A stretch of 64,000 nt of DNA from the NCBI RefSeq assembly GCF_023284005.1, contig NZ_JAKIKS010000002.1, positions 62,001-126,000 of the forward strand, read 5' to 3'. Of the stretch, positions 20,729 through 32,233 are shown in pieces (positions within the stretch are counted from its first letter, which is position 1; every line of letters starts with the position of its first letter). The notes below the pieces were generated by a model, which worked only from the letters and a program-made list of their open reading frames with translations, was not told the DNA's origin and did not search any database. Source of the stretch: Shewanella surugensis. GTDB taxonomy: Bacteria; Pseudomonadota; Gammaproteobacteria; Enterobacterales; Shewanellaceae. The translations under genes and the position numbers were made by a program.

Positions 20729-21416
20729 ATGGACTCCGAACTTATTCGCTATTTAATAACTTGATTGTTTCACAAACCAAGCCTTGCAGCAATCCATATG
20801 ATTAACACACACATGGGATAACATTCGTTTATTTATTCATTTATCAACAGAAAAGAGAAAATATCGCAAGATATCCACAGATTCTGTGGATATCTCTGTT
20901 CGAAACGCTCACTCAATGCAATATCACCCCGAATAAAAACATAATATTGATTTTAACACCTTAATGTAAAAACAAAAAAACATTATAAAACAATATGATA
21001 ATAAAAGATAAAACAAGGGGGTCAACGAAAAACAATACAACGATTGATTTATAATCAACATTGTCAAATCTAACTTATCATCTTAATTAGCATACCCATT
21101 ATTTTAAATTAAGCATTGAAACAATAAAAAAAAGCCCGTATTCTTACCCTTTATGACATTGACAAGGATAGATTTATTGATTAAAGCGCTTGGTTAAATA
21201 AGTTATCCAATAATTCTGTGGATAACTATGTTATCAAGCTCAATAAACCTTCTCAGCACTGTTACTAAATGAAAACAACAAATAATTAATCATATCTTTT
21301 ATAATTATAGATCAATATATTATGTTGAAAGTAAAAGGTGATCCTCTTTAACTCACAAACTATGATTATTTTTCACTCAGCCTTTGACTTCATACTACTC
21401 TTAACTAAAAGACTCC
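20729..21416. other. AT-rich spacer with DnaA-box-like inverted repeats
   Basis: This 688-bp divergent spacer between rppH and mutH holds no credible gene. It contains a perfect 12-bp-armed inverted repeat (20870-20896, centred on TATCCACAG and CTGTGGATA) and a second pair at 21201-21227 (TTATCCA facing TGTGGATAA). The latter contains TGTGGATAA at 21217-21225, the exact complement of the DnaA box TTATCCACA. TTATCAACA at 20842 is a one-mismatch box. The promoters of rppH and mutH must also lie here. DnaA binding is inferred from sequence only. Confidence 0.5.
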
Positions 21417-22088
21417 ATGAAAACGATACCACTGCCACCTCAAAGCACTGCAGAACTGATGGAACGAGCTGATTCAATGGCTGGCTTAAGTTTAGGCCTA
21501 CTCGCCCATTCTCACAATATAGTGGTTCCAAAAAATCTTAAACGCAATAAAGGCTGGGTAGGCCAACTAATTGAGCATGAGCTAGGGGCTATTGCTGGCT
21601 CAAAACCAGAGCCAGACTTTATTAATCTAGGTATTGAGCTTAAAACTATTCCAATTAACCATCATGGTAAACCGATGGAAACAACCTACGTCACCACTGC
21701 GCCACTACTCAACATTCAAGGACTCACTTGGGAAAAAAGTGTGGTTTGCCATAAATTACAACAAGTATTATGGGTACCGGTTCAAGGCGAACGACACACC
21801 CCTATTGCAGAGAGGCAAATTGGTACACCTATCTTGTGGCAACCGAGCACAGAAGAAACCCAACAAATTAAACAGGATTGGGAAGAAATTATGGAATTGA
21901 TAGCACTCGGTCAAGTCGAAAAAATTACAGCTAGGCACGGTGAGGTTCTTCAATTAAGACCAAAAGCGGCCAACAGCAAAATATTAACCGAGTCTATCGG
22001 CGAAAATGGTCAGCTTATTTTAACGAATCCAAGAGGTTTTTACCTGAAAATAGCCTTCACCCATCAAATCCTCTCTCAACTTATTTAA
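21417..22088 (+). CDS. mutH: DNA mismatch repair endonuclease MutH
   Basis: MutH nicks the unmethylated strand at hemimethylated GATC sites when recruited by MutS-MutL. The 223-residue product carries the active site D67, E74 and K76 (the D-x6-E-x-K pattern within [15 protein letters not shown]), plus the family's [15 protein letters not shown] helix. Length is normal. Its presence implies Dam-directed repair in this organism. It stands alone between rppH (divergent) and cyaC (114 bp downstream). Confidence 0.97.
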   Translation: MKTIPLPPQSTAELMERADSMAGLSLGLLAHSHNIVVPKNLKRNKGWVGQLIEHELGAIAGSKPEPDFINLGIELKTIPINHHGKPMETTYVTTAPLLNIQGLTWEKSVVCHKLQQVLWVPVQGERHTPIAERQIGTPILWQPSTEETQQIKQDWEEIMELIALGQVEKITARHGEVLQLRPKAANSKILTESIGENGQLILTNPRGFYLKIAFTHQILSQLI

Positions 22089-22105
22089 CGCCCTAATACA
22101 CTTGA

Positions 22106-22121
22106 TTTGATCAAGATCACA
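22106..22121. promoter_or_regulatory. CRP/FNR-type site upstream of cyaC
   Basis: TTTGATCAAGATCACA matches the CRP pattern TGTGAT-N4-ATCACA with one mismatch in the left half and a perfect right half. It also fits the FNR pattern TTGAT-N4-ATCAA with one mismatch. It lies 81 bp before the cyaC start codon and 18 bp after mutH. Confidence 0.55.
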
Positions 22122-22201
22122 AATACTACTGGAAATGATAGGGGGATTATCTATAAACTAGCGCCTCCAGAACTTGTTGCCACTAGGATACGACTAAAAC
22201 T

Positions 22202-23266
22202 GTGAAAGCCGCTATACAAGCAAAAAAACTTATTTTCGCCATTTTTGCTTGGACAATCGCCATGGCATCTTTTGTTTTTTTCCGCTACGCCCAAGCGCCT
22301 AATTTACCTCAATGGGCAATTGGCTCGGCTGATCTCGCTACGCTTTCAATTTATATGGGCATTATTTTTGGCAGTTTACATTGGATGTCAAATTTAATTG
22401 CAGAAATCAGTGGGATCCACAGGTTACCTTATCTATGTTCCGTCATTTTTAAAGGACTGTTCCTCTTACTTGGAGCGATCACCTTAGCCTATGTAACACA
22501 ATATCTAAATATGTGGGCGATAGAAAACCATATGACGACATTAAGGCAAATGCTAACGGCACATATTTTATATAGCCCTTCCTTTCAAGCCCTTATTGTC
22601 TATCTTGTCGTTGTACGAGTCAGTCTTGCTTTCATAGAACAAATGGCACTCCTTGTCGGTCCTAGAGTGCTGATGAATATTGGTTTAGGGAAGTATCATA
22701 AACCTCGCTATGAACAGAGGTTATTTTTATATTTGGACATGGCTTCTTCAACCACACATGCAGAATCTCTCGGTGATTACCAATTCAGTCGACTCATTCA
22801 AGATAGTTTTAGTCTATTAGCCGATCCGGTTAATAATAATGAAGCAGAAATTTATCGTTACATAGGCGACGCCGTCATTATTCATTGGCCATTAAAAGAT
22901 GGCATTATTAATGACCGATGCTTAAATATTTACCATGAGTTCACGCAATTATTAAATTGGCAACGCCCTTATTTTACTGATAAATATGGTTTTGTTCCTC
23001 AATTCAAAGCTGCAGCTCATTGTGGGCAAGTTGTAGCAGCCGTTGTTGGCGTCCATAAACAAGAAATTGGTTTTTTCAGTGATGTATTAAATACCCTCGC
23101 AAGACTACAAGATCAATGTAATCCACTAGGGCAAAGAATGCTTATCTCAGGTGAGCTAGCATCACGCTTAAGCTTATCTCCTGCCTATAAGCTCAGTAAC
23201 TTAGGACCAATCAAGCTTAAAGGAAAACAACACTCTATTGAAGTTTTTAGCGTATTGCCTAAGTAA
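22202..23266 (+). CDS. cyaC: Membrane-bound class III adenylate cyclase CyaC
   Basis: This enzyme makes cAMP from ATP. The 354-residue protein has about four membrane helices in residues 8-150, then a class III cyclase domain. Catalytic residues are in place: metal-binding D179 (LYLDMASST) and D223 (YRYIGDAVI), adenine-specifying K269 and D294, and transition-state N297 and R301 (DVLNTLARL). It should therefore be an active ATP-specific cyclase. The position next to oxyR and hptA matches CyaC of S. oneidensis, which contributes cAMP for CRP-dependent anaerobic respiration. The start is GTG, with AGGA 13 nt upstream. A CRP/FNR-like site lies 81 bp upstream. Confidence 0.9.
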   Translation: MKAAIQAKKLIFAIFAWTIAMASFVFFRYAQAPNLPQWAIGSADLATLSIYMGIIFGSLHWMSNLIAEISGIHRLPYLCSVIFKGLFLLLGAITLAYVTQYLNMWAIENHMTTLRQMLTAHILYSPSFQALIVYLVVVRVSLAFIEQMALLVGPRVLMNIGLGKYHKPRYEQRLFLYLDMASSTTHAESLGDYQFSRLIQDSFSLLADPVNNNEAEIYRYIGDAVIIHWPLKDGIINDRCLNIYHEFTQLLNWQRPYFTDKYGFVPQFKAAAHCGQVVAAVVGVHKQEIGFFSDVLNTLARLQDQCNPLGQRMLISGELASRLSLSPAYKLSNLGPIKLKGKQHSIEVFSVLPK

Positions 23267-23306
23267 AAAGCCTTCCACATAGTCGCTTACTGATTAATAA
23301 TACGCT

Positions 23307-24212
23307 TTATTCCTGTTTTAATAACGTTTGAATTTCCAACCCTAAATTTCTAAACGTCAGCAAACGACTGGAAGTTTGTCGCCAAACTAACCCGATATCT
23401 CGATAGGGGCTTTCACCCAATGGAAGCATACTAATCAAATCCGTATTATCCAAAATCCCAGCATCTATAGCCATTTGCGGCAAGAAGGTCGTACCCAGTT
23501 TACAGTTAACCATCTGCACTAAAGTGTGTAAACTCGTTGCCGAAAAAGGATTAACCTTAGCGCTGTCTTCTAATTGGCAGGCACTAATGGCATGTCCTGT
23601 GATGCAATGCTCTGCCTGCAATAAAAAAATACTCTCATCTGGTAAGCTATGGTAATCAATGGGCTCATTTATTTGGCTGGACAAATCTTTATGTAATACC
23701 ATTTTAAAGGGATCTATCCCCACTTTCATACTATGGTAACCACTTGTATCAACAGGAAGTGCGAGTAAAAGTAAATCTAACTCACCTTTTCCTAACCCAT
23801 TTAATAAACGATCTGTCGTCTCTTCTTTTAGAAATAAATTCAATTTTGGATAAACTTTTTTACAATGTTGGACCACTCTGCTGAGCAAAAAAGGAGCAAT
23901 GGTTGGTATGCAGCCAATGCGCAGATCTCCACTCATAGGCTCACCTTGATGTTTAACCAGTTCTACAAGCTCATCAACATCAGTGAGTATTGCCCCCGCC
24001 CTCTGAACAACTTCTTCTCCAATTGCTGTAAAAATAAATGATTTATGATCCCGCTCAATCAATTGGTGGCCAAGCTGTTGTTCTAAATTTTGTATGCCAC
24101 TCGATAACGTCGACTGACTGACATGGCAAAGTTTAGCTGCACGATTAAAATTCTGTTCTTGATGGAGATTAACCAAATAAAATAAATTTTTTAAACTAGG
24201 AAGGTGCTTCAT
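23307..24212 (-). CDS. oxyR: Hydrogen peroxide-sensing regulator OxyR
   Basis: OxyR activates peroxide defence genes when peroxide joins two cysteines. The 301-residue LysR-type protein has an N-terminal helix-turn-helix (FNRAAKLCHVSQSTLSSGIQ). The redox pair is C203 and C212 in LLQAEHCITGHAISACQ, nine residues apart as in E. coli C199/C208. That spacing separates it from generic LysR proteins. It is convergent with cyaC (40 bp between stops) and lies downstream of hptA on the same strand. Confidence 0.96.
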   Translation of the reverse strand: MKHLPSLKNLFYLVNLHQEQNFNRAAKLCHVSQSTLSSGIQNLEQQLGHQLIERDHKSFIFTAIGEEVVQRAGAILTDVDELVELVKHQGEPMSGDLRIGCIPTIAPFLLSRVVQHCKKVYPKLNLFLKEETTDRLLNGLGKGELDLLLLALPVDTSGYHSMKVGIDPFKMVLHKDLSSQINEPIDYHSLPDESIFLLQAEHCITGHAISACQLEDSAKVNPFSATSLHTLVQMVNCKLGTTFLPQMAIDAGILDNTDLISMLPLGESPYRDIGLVWRQTSSRLLTFRNLGLEIQTLLKQE

Positions 24213-24412
24213 AAATGCATAGCCAAATTGAGAAGAAAGATCATTTTTTAGAGTTTAGCATACTCAATCCCTGAGGAGAATGAGCTTAAAAAAGCTAAAA
24301 TGACAGATGAACACTGAAGAATATCTACCGTATAGAGGCCCTAAGAACGAAGTATTAACTGAATGAAATAACGAATATGATAGACGATAAAGTGGATGGG
24401 TTAACGACAGCA

Positions 24413-24445
24413 ATAAAAAAAACAGCTCATGAGTAATGAACTGTT
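24413..24445 (-). terminator. Rho-independent terminator after hptA
   Basis: On the minus strand a 10-bp stem with one G-T pair (24421-24430 with 24436-24445), 5-nt loop, is followed by eight T. It is about 100 bp past the hptA stop. The remaining spacer between oxyR and hptA (24213-24547) shows no gene; the oxyR promoter must lie in it. Confidence 0.75.
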
Positions 24446-24547
24446 AATATAGATTCATTCACTTCACTAATTATTAAATGATGACATTAAATATTAGTAA
24501 AATTCGTTGAGATTAAATAAAGTTAACCTTGACGAAAACGTAAGACA

Positions 24548-24913
24548 TTACACCTGAGATTCAAGGTGTTCCTTAAGTTTAGCTAGATCGTCTTGAGCAT
24601 GAGTCACAATGGCTTGCAACCAAGCACTGTGCCCAGTCGCCCATACAGCTTCTTCTCCGTGTTGTAACTGCTGAGCATACTGTTGAATTCGCTTTAAACC
24701 AACTGATCCCGCCGCACCTTTGAACTTATGCGCTTCTGAACATAAGGTCGCTTTGTCATTTGCTTTATCTGCACTCACAAGATTACCTACATATTCAGGC
24801 ATCAGTTGTTCAAACAAAACAACGCTTTTCAGTAAGGTCGCAGCTCCAATAGCCTGACAGTATTGTTCAAGTGTATTAAGATCTAAAATTGATTCTAATT
24901 CGGCTGTTGCCAT
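24548..24913 (-). CDS. hptA: Stand-alone histidine phosphotransfer protein HptA
   Basis: The 121-residue protein is a single Hpt domain; phosphorylatable His62 lies in SEAHKFKGAAGSVGLKRI. In S. oneidensis HptA relays phosphate from hybrid kinase ArcS to response regulator ArcA, replacing the Hpt domain built into E. coli ArcB. Position beside oxyR and gltB matches that gene. The frame is open to a TTG at 24940, but the ATG at 24913 has GAGGGG upstream and fits the domain start, so it is chosen. Assignment as the ArcA partner is by context. Confidence 0.88.
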   Translation of the reverse strand: MATAELESILDLNTLEQYCQAIGAATLLKSVVLFEQLMPEYVGNLVSADKANDKATLCSEAHKFKGAAGSVGLKRIQQYAQQLQHGEEAVWATGHSAWLQAIVTHAQDDLAKLKEHLESQV

Positions 24914-25166
24914 ATTTAGGCACCCCTCAAATATTGCCAAATGTATAAAAAGACTAACCTAACACATATTACTCATTATCGCTGCTTACGCAACAACTCG
25001 AGACGTTTCATTGTTAAAACTGTCGATAAATAACCATTGGTTAACTAAAAATTAATAAAACAAATAAAATAAATATCAACAAAACATTGTTATAACAAAA
25101 AGCTCACTCGATTCATTCTCAATAACCTATCAACCGGATGATACTTAATTCTAGAGCGCTGTGATC

Positions 25167-25378
25167 AACCGGAACTCTGGTTAAGCCATGTCGCTTAAAT
25201 ACCATTATTCCCTCTATCTGTGTTACAAGTAATAGCGGGCTATTACACTGTCTTGATGTCGACAAATATTTTGATTCTAAGCAGAATATAAGAGTGAAAC
25301 CAACCAACGCATACATAACAAATAGATTTATAAGTAAATAATAGAGATAAATCCTAACACTCATTATACTCAAATCCT
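25167..25378 (+). mobile_element. Degenerate miniature element, copy A
   Basis: This ~212-bp stretch aligns, with many mismatches, to the reverse complement of the element at 31792-32015. Shared landmarks are the end AACCGGAACTCTGGTTAA (three mismatches to copy B), a TTATTCCCTCTATCTGTGTT-like block, the central palindrome GTAATAGCGGGCTATTAC (25229-25246; one base differs) and TGTCTTGAT. The far end is eroded. No transposase is present. An 84-codon frame inside it is not a credible gene. Confidence 0.6.
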
Positions 25379-25927
25379 ATTATTAATAAAAAGCACAGTA
25401 TCAGCTTGCTTTATATTATCCCATGAAACAAAAAAGCCTTGTTTCACCCAAGTAACACCTTTCGTCGCAAGTTTCCACGTAGGCATTGTATTCATCACTG
25501 AAGACAGCAAAAGACCAGCATCTTATATAAGCTCACAAAATTCACTTCCTACAATACTGCTATAAACAATCAAAATTAATTTTATATGCATAAATAATCA
25601 ATTCAAAGAACCTATCAATCTCTCTACAATGTAAAAATTAATATCCAAACCACTCTTTATTAGAATGTACCCCATAAGTAAGCCTCAATATTGATAAAAG
25701 TTAAAATCCTTTTTATTCATAGTATTATATGATCAAATAGGCAGTTTACGTTAAGGTAATCTATCACTTCGTCTGTCAAAAACACAGACATAGAGCCAAA
25801 GAACTCTAATTAAGTTTGATTTGACCTTTGTCTACTCTCGCGTTAAGTTGGTTGGTTCGGTGCATATCTATGAGATTAGGAGATCATGTATTCGAGTTGT
25901 ATTTAAAGCGATTGAGGGAGTGTTTAA
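25379..25927. other. gltB upstream region, no gene
   Basis: About 550 bp of AT-rich sequence precede gltB. I see no reading frame worth calling. A small hairpin (GTCTGT...ACAGAC, 25771-25789) lies 140 bp before gltB and could belong to its leader. The gltBD promoter must be here but I cannot place it. The 25 kb side (24914-25166), upstream of hptA, is equally AT-rich and holds only a short palindrome (TTGTTATAACAA near 25086). Confidence 0.5.
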
Positions 25928-28900
25928 ATGGGCTTATATCATCCAAGTTTTGAACGTGATAATTGTGGATTTGGGCTAATAGCTCAAATGGATGGTGAAG
26001 CGAGCCATAGAATTGTTCGAACCGCTATCCACGGCTTAGACAGAATGAAGCACCGAGGAGGCATTGCAGCCGACAAAAAGACGGGCGATGGCTGTGGCTT
26101 ATTAATGCAGCTACCAACGGCTTTCTTTAATGCAATAGCCTTAGAAAATGAATGGCATTTAAGCCGAAAATTCGCCGTTGGTATGCTATTTCTTAATCAA
26201 GATGAAATCTTAGCTAGCATCGCCAAACAACTATTAACAAAAGAATTAGAAAAAGAAACCTTAAGTGTCGCTGGCTGGCGAACCGTGCCTATTAATCCTG
26301 ATGTTTTAGGACCCATAGGTAAAGCTTGCCAACCTCAAATTTGCCAAGTTTTAATTAATGCTCCGATAGGATGGCGAGAAAAAGATTTAGAACGACGCCT
26401 TTATATGGCTCGCAGACGTGTTGAGCAGCAGTTAGTACATGATGATGAATTTTATATCGCGAGCCTTTCAGGACAAGTCATTGTCTATAAGGGTTTGATG
26501 ATGCCTGCTGATTTACCTGAATTTTACACTGATCTTGCTGACATACGATTGCAAACTTCAATCTGTTTATTCCACCAGCGATTTTCAACCAATACTTCTC
26601 CTAAATGGCCTCTAGCACAGCCTTTTCGTTACTTAGCGCATAATGGAGAAATTAATACCATTACGAGTAATCGTCAGTGGGCACGAGCAAGAGCTTACAA
26701 ATTCAACGCCCCATTATTGCCAGATCTCCAGCAAGCAGCGCCTTTTGTCAACGAAAATGGTTCAGACTCTTCAGCACTGGATAATATGCTAGAAATGTTA
26801 CTTGCTGGAGGTATGGATCTATATCGCGCCATGCGACTACTCATTCCACCCGCATGGCAAAGTAATCCAGAAATGGATGATAAACTCAAAGCGTTCTATG
26901 ATTTTAACTCTATGCATATGGAACCTTGGGATGGACCGGCAGGCATTGTGATGAGCAATGGTCGTTATGCGGCATGTGCCGTCGACAGGAATGGTTTAAG
27001 GCCTTCAAGATATGTCATCACTAAAGATCGAATCCTAACCTTAGCCTCCGAAGTGGGTATTTGGGACTATTCTGCTGATGAAGTCACAGAAAAAGGACGA
27101 GTAGGACCAGGAGAGTTACTGGTTTTAGATACATTAAATGGCAAGTTATTCTCCTCTTTTACGATTGATAACGATTTAAAGAGGCGTCACCCCTATAAAG
27201 AATGGATGGCAAAAAACAGCAAAACCTTGCTTCCTGCTGATAGATTTGAACTTAATCAGCAAGGTAATAATGAGTTTGATGCGCCAACACTACTGCAATA
27301 CCAAAAGTTATTTGGTTATACCCGTGAAGAACTAGAGCAAGTTATTTGGGTACTGGCCCAAAAGGGAGAAGAAGCCACCGGTTCAATGGGTGATGATACC
27401 CCTATGGCGATACTATCTAAGCAATCGCGCAGTATTTTTGATTACTTTAGGCAAAAATTTGCTCAAGTCACCAATCCTCCCATTGATCCTCTACGGGAAA
27501 AACATGTCATGTCACTGTCAACCTGTGTCGGACGTGAACAGAATCTATTTAATGAGACAACAGGACATGCTTATAGAGTCATGTTCAATTCACCCATTTT
27601 ACTCTATACCGATTTAATGCAGTTAATGGCATTAGACAGTGATTATTATCAAGCCGATACGATTTGTTTAAATTATCTCAAAGAAGAAGGATTAGAAGCC
27701 GCATTGCATCGTATTTGTCTCCAAGCAATACAATTGGCACAAGCTGGCACCACCTTGTTAATTTTATCTGATCGCGCCACAGCGAAAGACAAGTACATCA
27801 TTCCTGCGGCAATGGCTGTCGGAGCGGTTCAACAAATATTAGTGAATAATAATTTACGTTGCGACACCAATATCATCATAGAAACCGCATCTGCGCGCGA
27901 TCCCCATCATTTTGCTGTACTGTTAGGTTTTGGTGCGACAGCCATTTACCCTTATTTCGCCTATGAATGTATTTCCAGTTTAGCCAAACTGCATCAAATT
28001 GATGATCATCGCACATTACTGCTCAACTTTAGACAAGGTATTAATAAAGGTTTACGAAAAATAATGTCTAAAATGGGGATCAGTACTGTTGCCTCTTATC
28101 GCTGTAGTCAGCAATTTGAAGTCATAGGGCTCAATGACGATATTATCAAACTTTGCTTTAATGGTGTCATCAGCCGCCTTCAAGGGGCTAATTTCCAACT
28201 GATCGAACAAGATCAAGCTGTATTACATAAAGCAGCATTTCGACCTCATCTGCCGCTGCCACAAGGAGGACTGCTAAAATACGTTGAAGGCGGGGAATAC
28301 CACTGCTTTAATCCTGATGTCGTCAATACCTTACAAGATGCTCTCAAACGTAAAGACTATAATACTTATCAAATCTTTACCGCGCTGGTTGATAATAGAC
28401 CTGTCGCCACATTGCGTGATCTTATTGCGATTGACTCACCCGCTCATCCTGTAGCAATCGATGCTGTAGAAGAGGCTAGCCAATTATTTTCGCGTTTCGA
28501 TAGTGCAGCAATGAGTATTGGTGCATTAAGCCCTGAAGCCCATGAAGCATTAGCGGTTGCAATGAATAGGCTAGGCGGACGCTCAAACTCTGGAGAAGGA
28601 GGCGAAGATCCCCGTCGTTTCAACTCTGAGCGCAATTCAGCCATTAAGCAAGTCGCTTCAGGTCGATTTGGCGTCACCGCTCACTATCTTGTTAATGCTG
28701 ATGTATTACAGATAAAAATCGCTCAAGGGGCAAAGCCAGGAGAAGGCGGCCAATTACCTGGCCATAAGGTCAGTGCGGAAATTGCGGTTTTACGTCATGC
28801 AAAAGCAGGAGTGACCTTAATATCTCCTCCTCCTCATCATGATATTTATTCAATTGAAGATCTTGCCCAACTTATTTTTGACTTAAAACAAGTGAATCCT

Positions 28901-30376
28901 AAAGCCCTTGTCTCGGTAAAATTGGTGTCTGAACCCGGCGTGGGTACCATCGCCACAGGTGTCGCTAAGGCTTATGCCGATATGATCACCATATCGGGTT
29001 ATGATGGCGGCACAGGAGCCAGCCCCATTACCTCTGTCAAATACGCGGGTAGCCCTTGGGAGCTCGGATTAGCAGAAGTCCATCAGGCCTTAGTCAAAAA
29101 TGGACTGCGCCATAAAATTCGCTTACAGGTGGATGGGGGCTTAAAAACGGCAAAAGATGTCATAAAAGCGGCCTTACTTGGTGCTGAAAGCTTCGGCTTT
29201 GGCACTGTCCCTATGATTGCGCTGGGCTGTAAATATTTAAGAATTTGTCACCTCAACAATTGTGCTACCGGCGTTGCGACCCAAAACAAACAATTGCGTG
29301 ATCAGCACTATCATGGCTTACCAGAAAGAGTGATCACTTACTTCGAATTTGTTGCGCAAGAGATTCGAGAATACATGGCAAAACTCGGTGTCACTCGCTT
29401 TGAAGAATTGGTCGGACACGGTGAGTGGTTGACGGCTCTCGATGGCCAAACAGAAAAACAAGCGCATTTAGACTTAACGCCAATCTTATTTACCCCTACT
29501 GTTCCCGCAGACTCTGCACTGACATGGAAAGAGAATAACCAATCTCCAGATCTTGGGAAGCTCAATCAAATATTATTAAATCAATGTAAAGAGGCCATTG
29601 ATACAGAGCAATCCCACAGCCTAACTCACTCTATTAATAATACTGATCGTGCTATCGGGGCAAGTTTAGCTGGTTATATCGCTAGGACTGCGGGTAGTGC
29701 AGGCCTTAAATCACCTATCGCATTAACCTTCAATGGCAGCGCAGGACAAAGCTTCGGCGTATGGAACACCCACGGCTTGGAGCTCACCCTCACTGGTGAT
29801 GCCAATGATTACGTTGGAAAAGGGATGTCTGGCGGAAAAATTTCTATTCATCCTCCATTAGGCAGTTCTTTTAAAAGTGAACGCTCATCAATCATCGGTA
29901 ATACCTGCCTATACGGTGCAACAGGAGGTAAGCTTTTCGCCGCGGGTAAAGCGGGTGAGCGATTTGCTGTTAGAAATTCAGGCGCATTAGCCATTGTTGA
30001 AGGGGTGGGTGATAACGGCTGCGAATATATGACTGGAGGTGTTGTTGTAGTGCTTGGAAGAACCGGGGTTAACTTTGGTGCTGGGATGACGGGCGGATTT
30101 GCTTATATATTTGATCAATACGGTCATTTCAATCGTCGCGTCAACCCTGAAATGGTCGATACCCAAAAGCTGAGCTTTCCCATTCAACAACAGCATTTAC
30201 GTTCATTAATTGAAGAACATGTTAATGAGACGGGCAGTGAACATGCCAAAATGATCTTAAATGACTTTGAGAATTGGCTAGATTGCTTTGTATTAGTCAA
30301 ACCGAAGAATATTAAAGTGAGCGATCTGCTTAAATTGGCACAAACTGAACCTGCACTCGCAGTCAGAGCGGGGTAA
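25928..30376 (+). CDS. gltB: Glutamate synthase (NADPH) large subunit
   Basis: GltB with GltD makes two glutamates from glutamine and 2-oxoglutarate. The 1482-residue protein starts MGLYHPSFERDNCGFGL; Cys13 is the glutamine amidotransferase nucleophile exposed after propeptide removal. Then come the amidotransferase domain (FHQRFSTNTSPKWPLAQPF), the FMN domain (ISGYDGGTGASPITSVK), the iron-sulfur cluster motif (CRICHLNNC type: YLRICHLNNCATGVAT) and a C-terminal glycine-rich beta-helix (GDNGCEYMTGG). Length is normal. It is followed 6 bp later by gltD. Confidence 0.98.
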   Translation: MGLYHPSFERDNCGFGLIAQMDGEASHRIVRTAIHGLDRMKHRGGIAADKKTGDGCGLLMQLPTAFFNAIALENEWHLSRKFAVGMLFLNQDEILASIAKQLLTKELEKETLSVAGWRTVPINPDVLGPIGKACQPQICQVLINAPIGWREKDLERRLYMARRRVEQQLVHDDEFYIASLSGQVIVYKGLMMPADLPEFYTDLADIRLQTSICLFHQRFSTNTSPKWPLAQPFRYLAHNGEINTITSNRQWARARAYKFNAPLLPDLQQAAPFVNENGSDSSALDNMLEMLLAGGMDLYRAMRLLIPPAWQSNPEMDDKLKAFYDFNSMHMEPWDGPAGIVMSNGRYAACAVDRNGLRPSRYVITKDRILTLASEVGIWDYSADEVTEKGRVGPGELLVLDTLNGKLFSSFTIDNDLKRRHPYKEWMAKNSKTLLPADRFELNQQGNNEFDAPTLLQYQKLFGYTREELEQVIWVLAQKGEEATGSMGDDTPMAILSKQSRSIFDYFRQKFAQVTNPPIDPLREKHVMSLSTCVGREQNLFNETTGHAYRVMFNSPILLYTDLMQLMALDSDYYQADTICLNYLKEEGLEAALHRICLQAIQLAQAGTTLLILSDRATAKDKYIIPAAMAVGAVQQILVNNNLRCDTNIIIETASARDPHHFAVLLGFGATAIYPYFAYECISSLAKLHQIDDHRTLLLNFRQGINKGLRKIMSKMGISTVASYRCSQQFEVIGLNDDIIKLCFNGVISRLQGANFQLIEQDQAVLHKAAFRPHLPLPQGGLLKYVEGGEYHCFNPDVVNTLQDALKRKDYNTYQIFTALVDNRPVATLRDLIAIDSPAHPVAIDAVEEASQLFSRFDSAAMSIGALSPEAHEALAVAMNRLGGRSNSGEGGEDPRRFNSERNSAIKQVASGRFGVTAHYLVNADVLQIKIAQGAKPGEGGQLPGHKVSAEIAVLRHAKAGVTLISPPPHHDIYSIEDLAQLIFDLKQVNPKALVSVKLVSEPGVGTIATGVAKAYADMITISGYDGGTGASPITSVKYAGSPWELGLAEVHQALVKNGLRHKIRLQVDGGLKTAKDVIKAALLGAESFGFGTVPMIALGCKYLRICHLNNCATGVATQNKQLRDQHYHGLPERVITYFEFVAQEIREYMAKLGVTRFEELVGHGEWLTALDGQTEKQAHLDLTPILFTPTVPADSALTWKENNQSPDLGKLNQILLNQCKEAIDTEQSHSLTHSINNTDRAIGASLAGYIARTAGSAGLKSPIALTFNGSAGQSFGVWNTHGLELTLTGDANDYVGKGMSGGKISIHPPLGSSFKSERSSIIGNTCLYGATGGKLFAAGKAGERFAVRNSGALAIVEGVGDNGCEYMTGGVVVVLGRTGVNFGAGMTGGFAYIFDQYGHFNRRVNPEMVDTQKLSFPIQQQHLRSLIEEHVNETGSEHAKMILNDFENWLDCFVLVKPKNIKVSDLLKLAQTEPALAVRAG

Positions 30377-32015
<1,639 letters not shown>

Positions 32016-32036
32016 GATTGAGACCATTAACAAAAT

Positions 32037-32072
32037 ATCTCACTGATTATTCTTTTTCAGTGAGATTCTTTT
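32037..32072 (+). terminator. Rho-independent terminator downstream of gltBD
   Basis: A perfect 10-bp stem (ATCTCACTGA with TCAGTGAGAT), 10-nt loop, is followed by TCTTTT. It lies just beyond the miniature element, about 240 bp past the gltD stop, and may be the original gltBD terminator pushed away by the insertion. Confidence 0.75.
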
Positions 32073-32233
32073 AAACCCAATTTTTCAGGTTATTTAAACC
32101 TACATCAAAAGTTTCAGCACCTTACTCTTCTTTAAGTTCAAGCCTGAAGACTTCACGCTATCCAATGGCACATTCATCGCGACATTATGCTATATTAGCA
32201 GCGTATTTATTACCTAACTTATAAGGTTATTTC

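Noticed and set aside
22173..22200. GAACTT upstream of cyaC as a possible sigma-E promoter
   Set aside because: The -10 would read GACTAA, with a mismatch at a key base, and would lie only a few bases before the start codon.
25119..25373. 84-codon minus-strand frame with a hydrophobic start
   Set aside because: It lies almost wholly inside the degenerate miniature element copy A, has no ribosome-binding site and no coding pattern.
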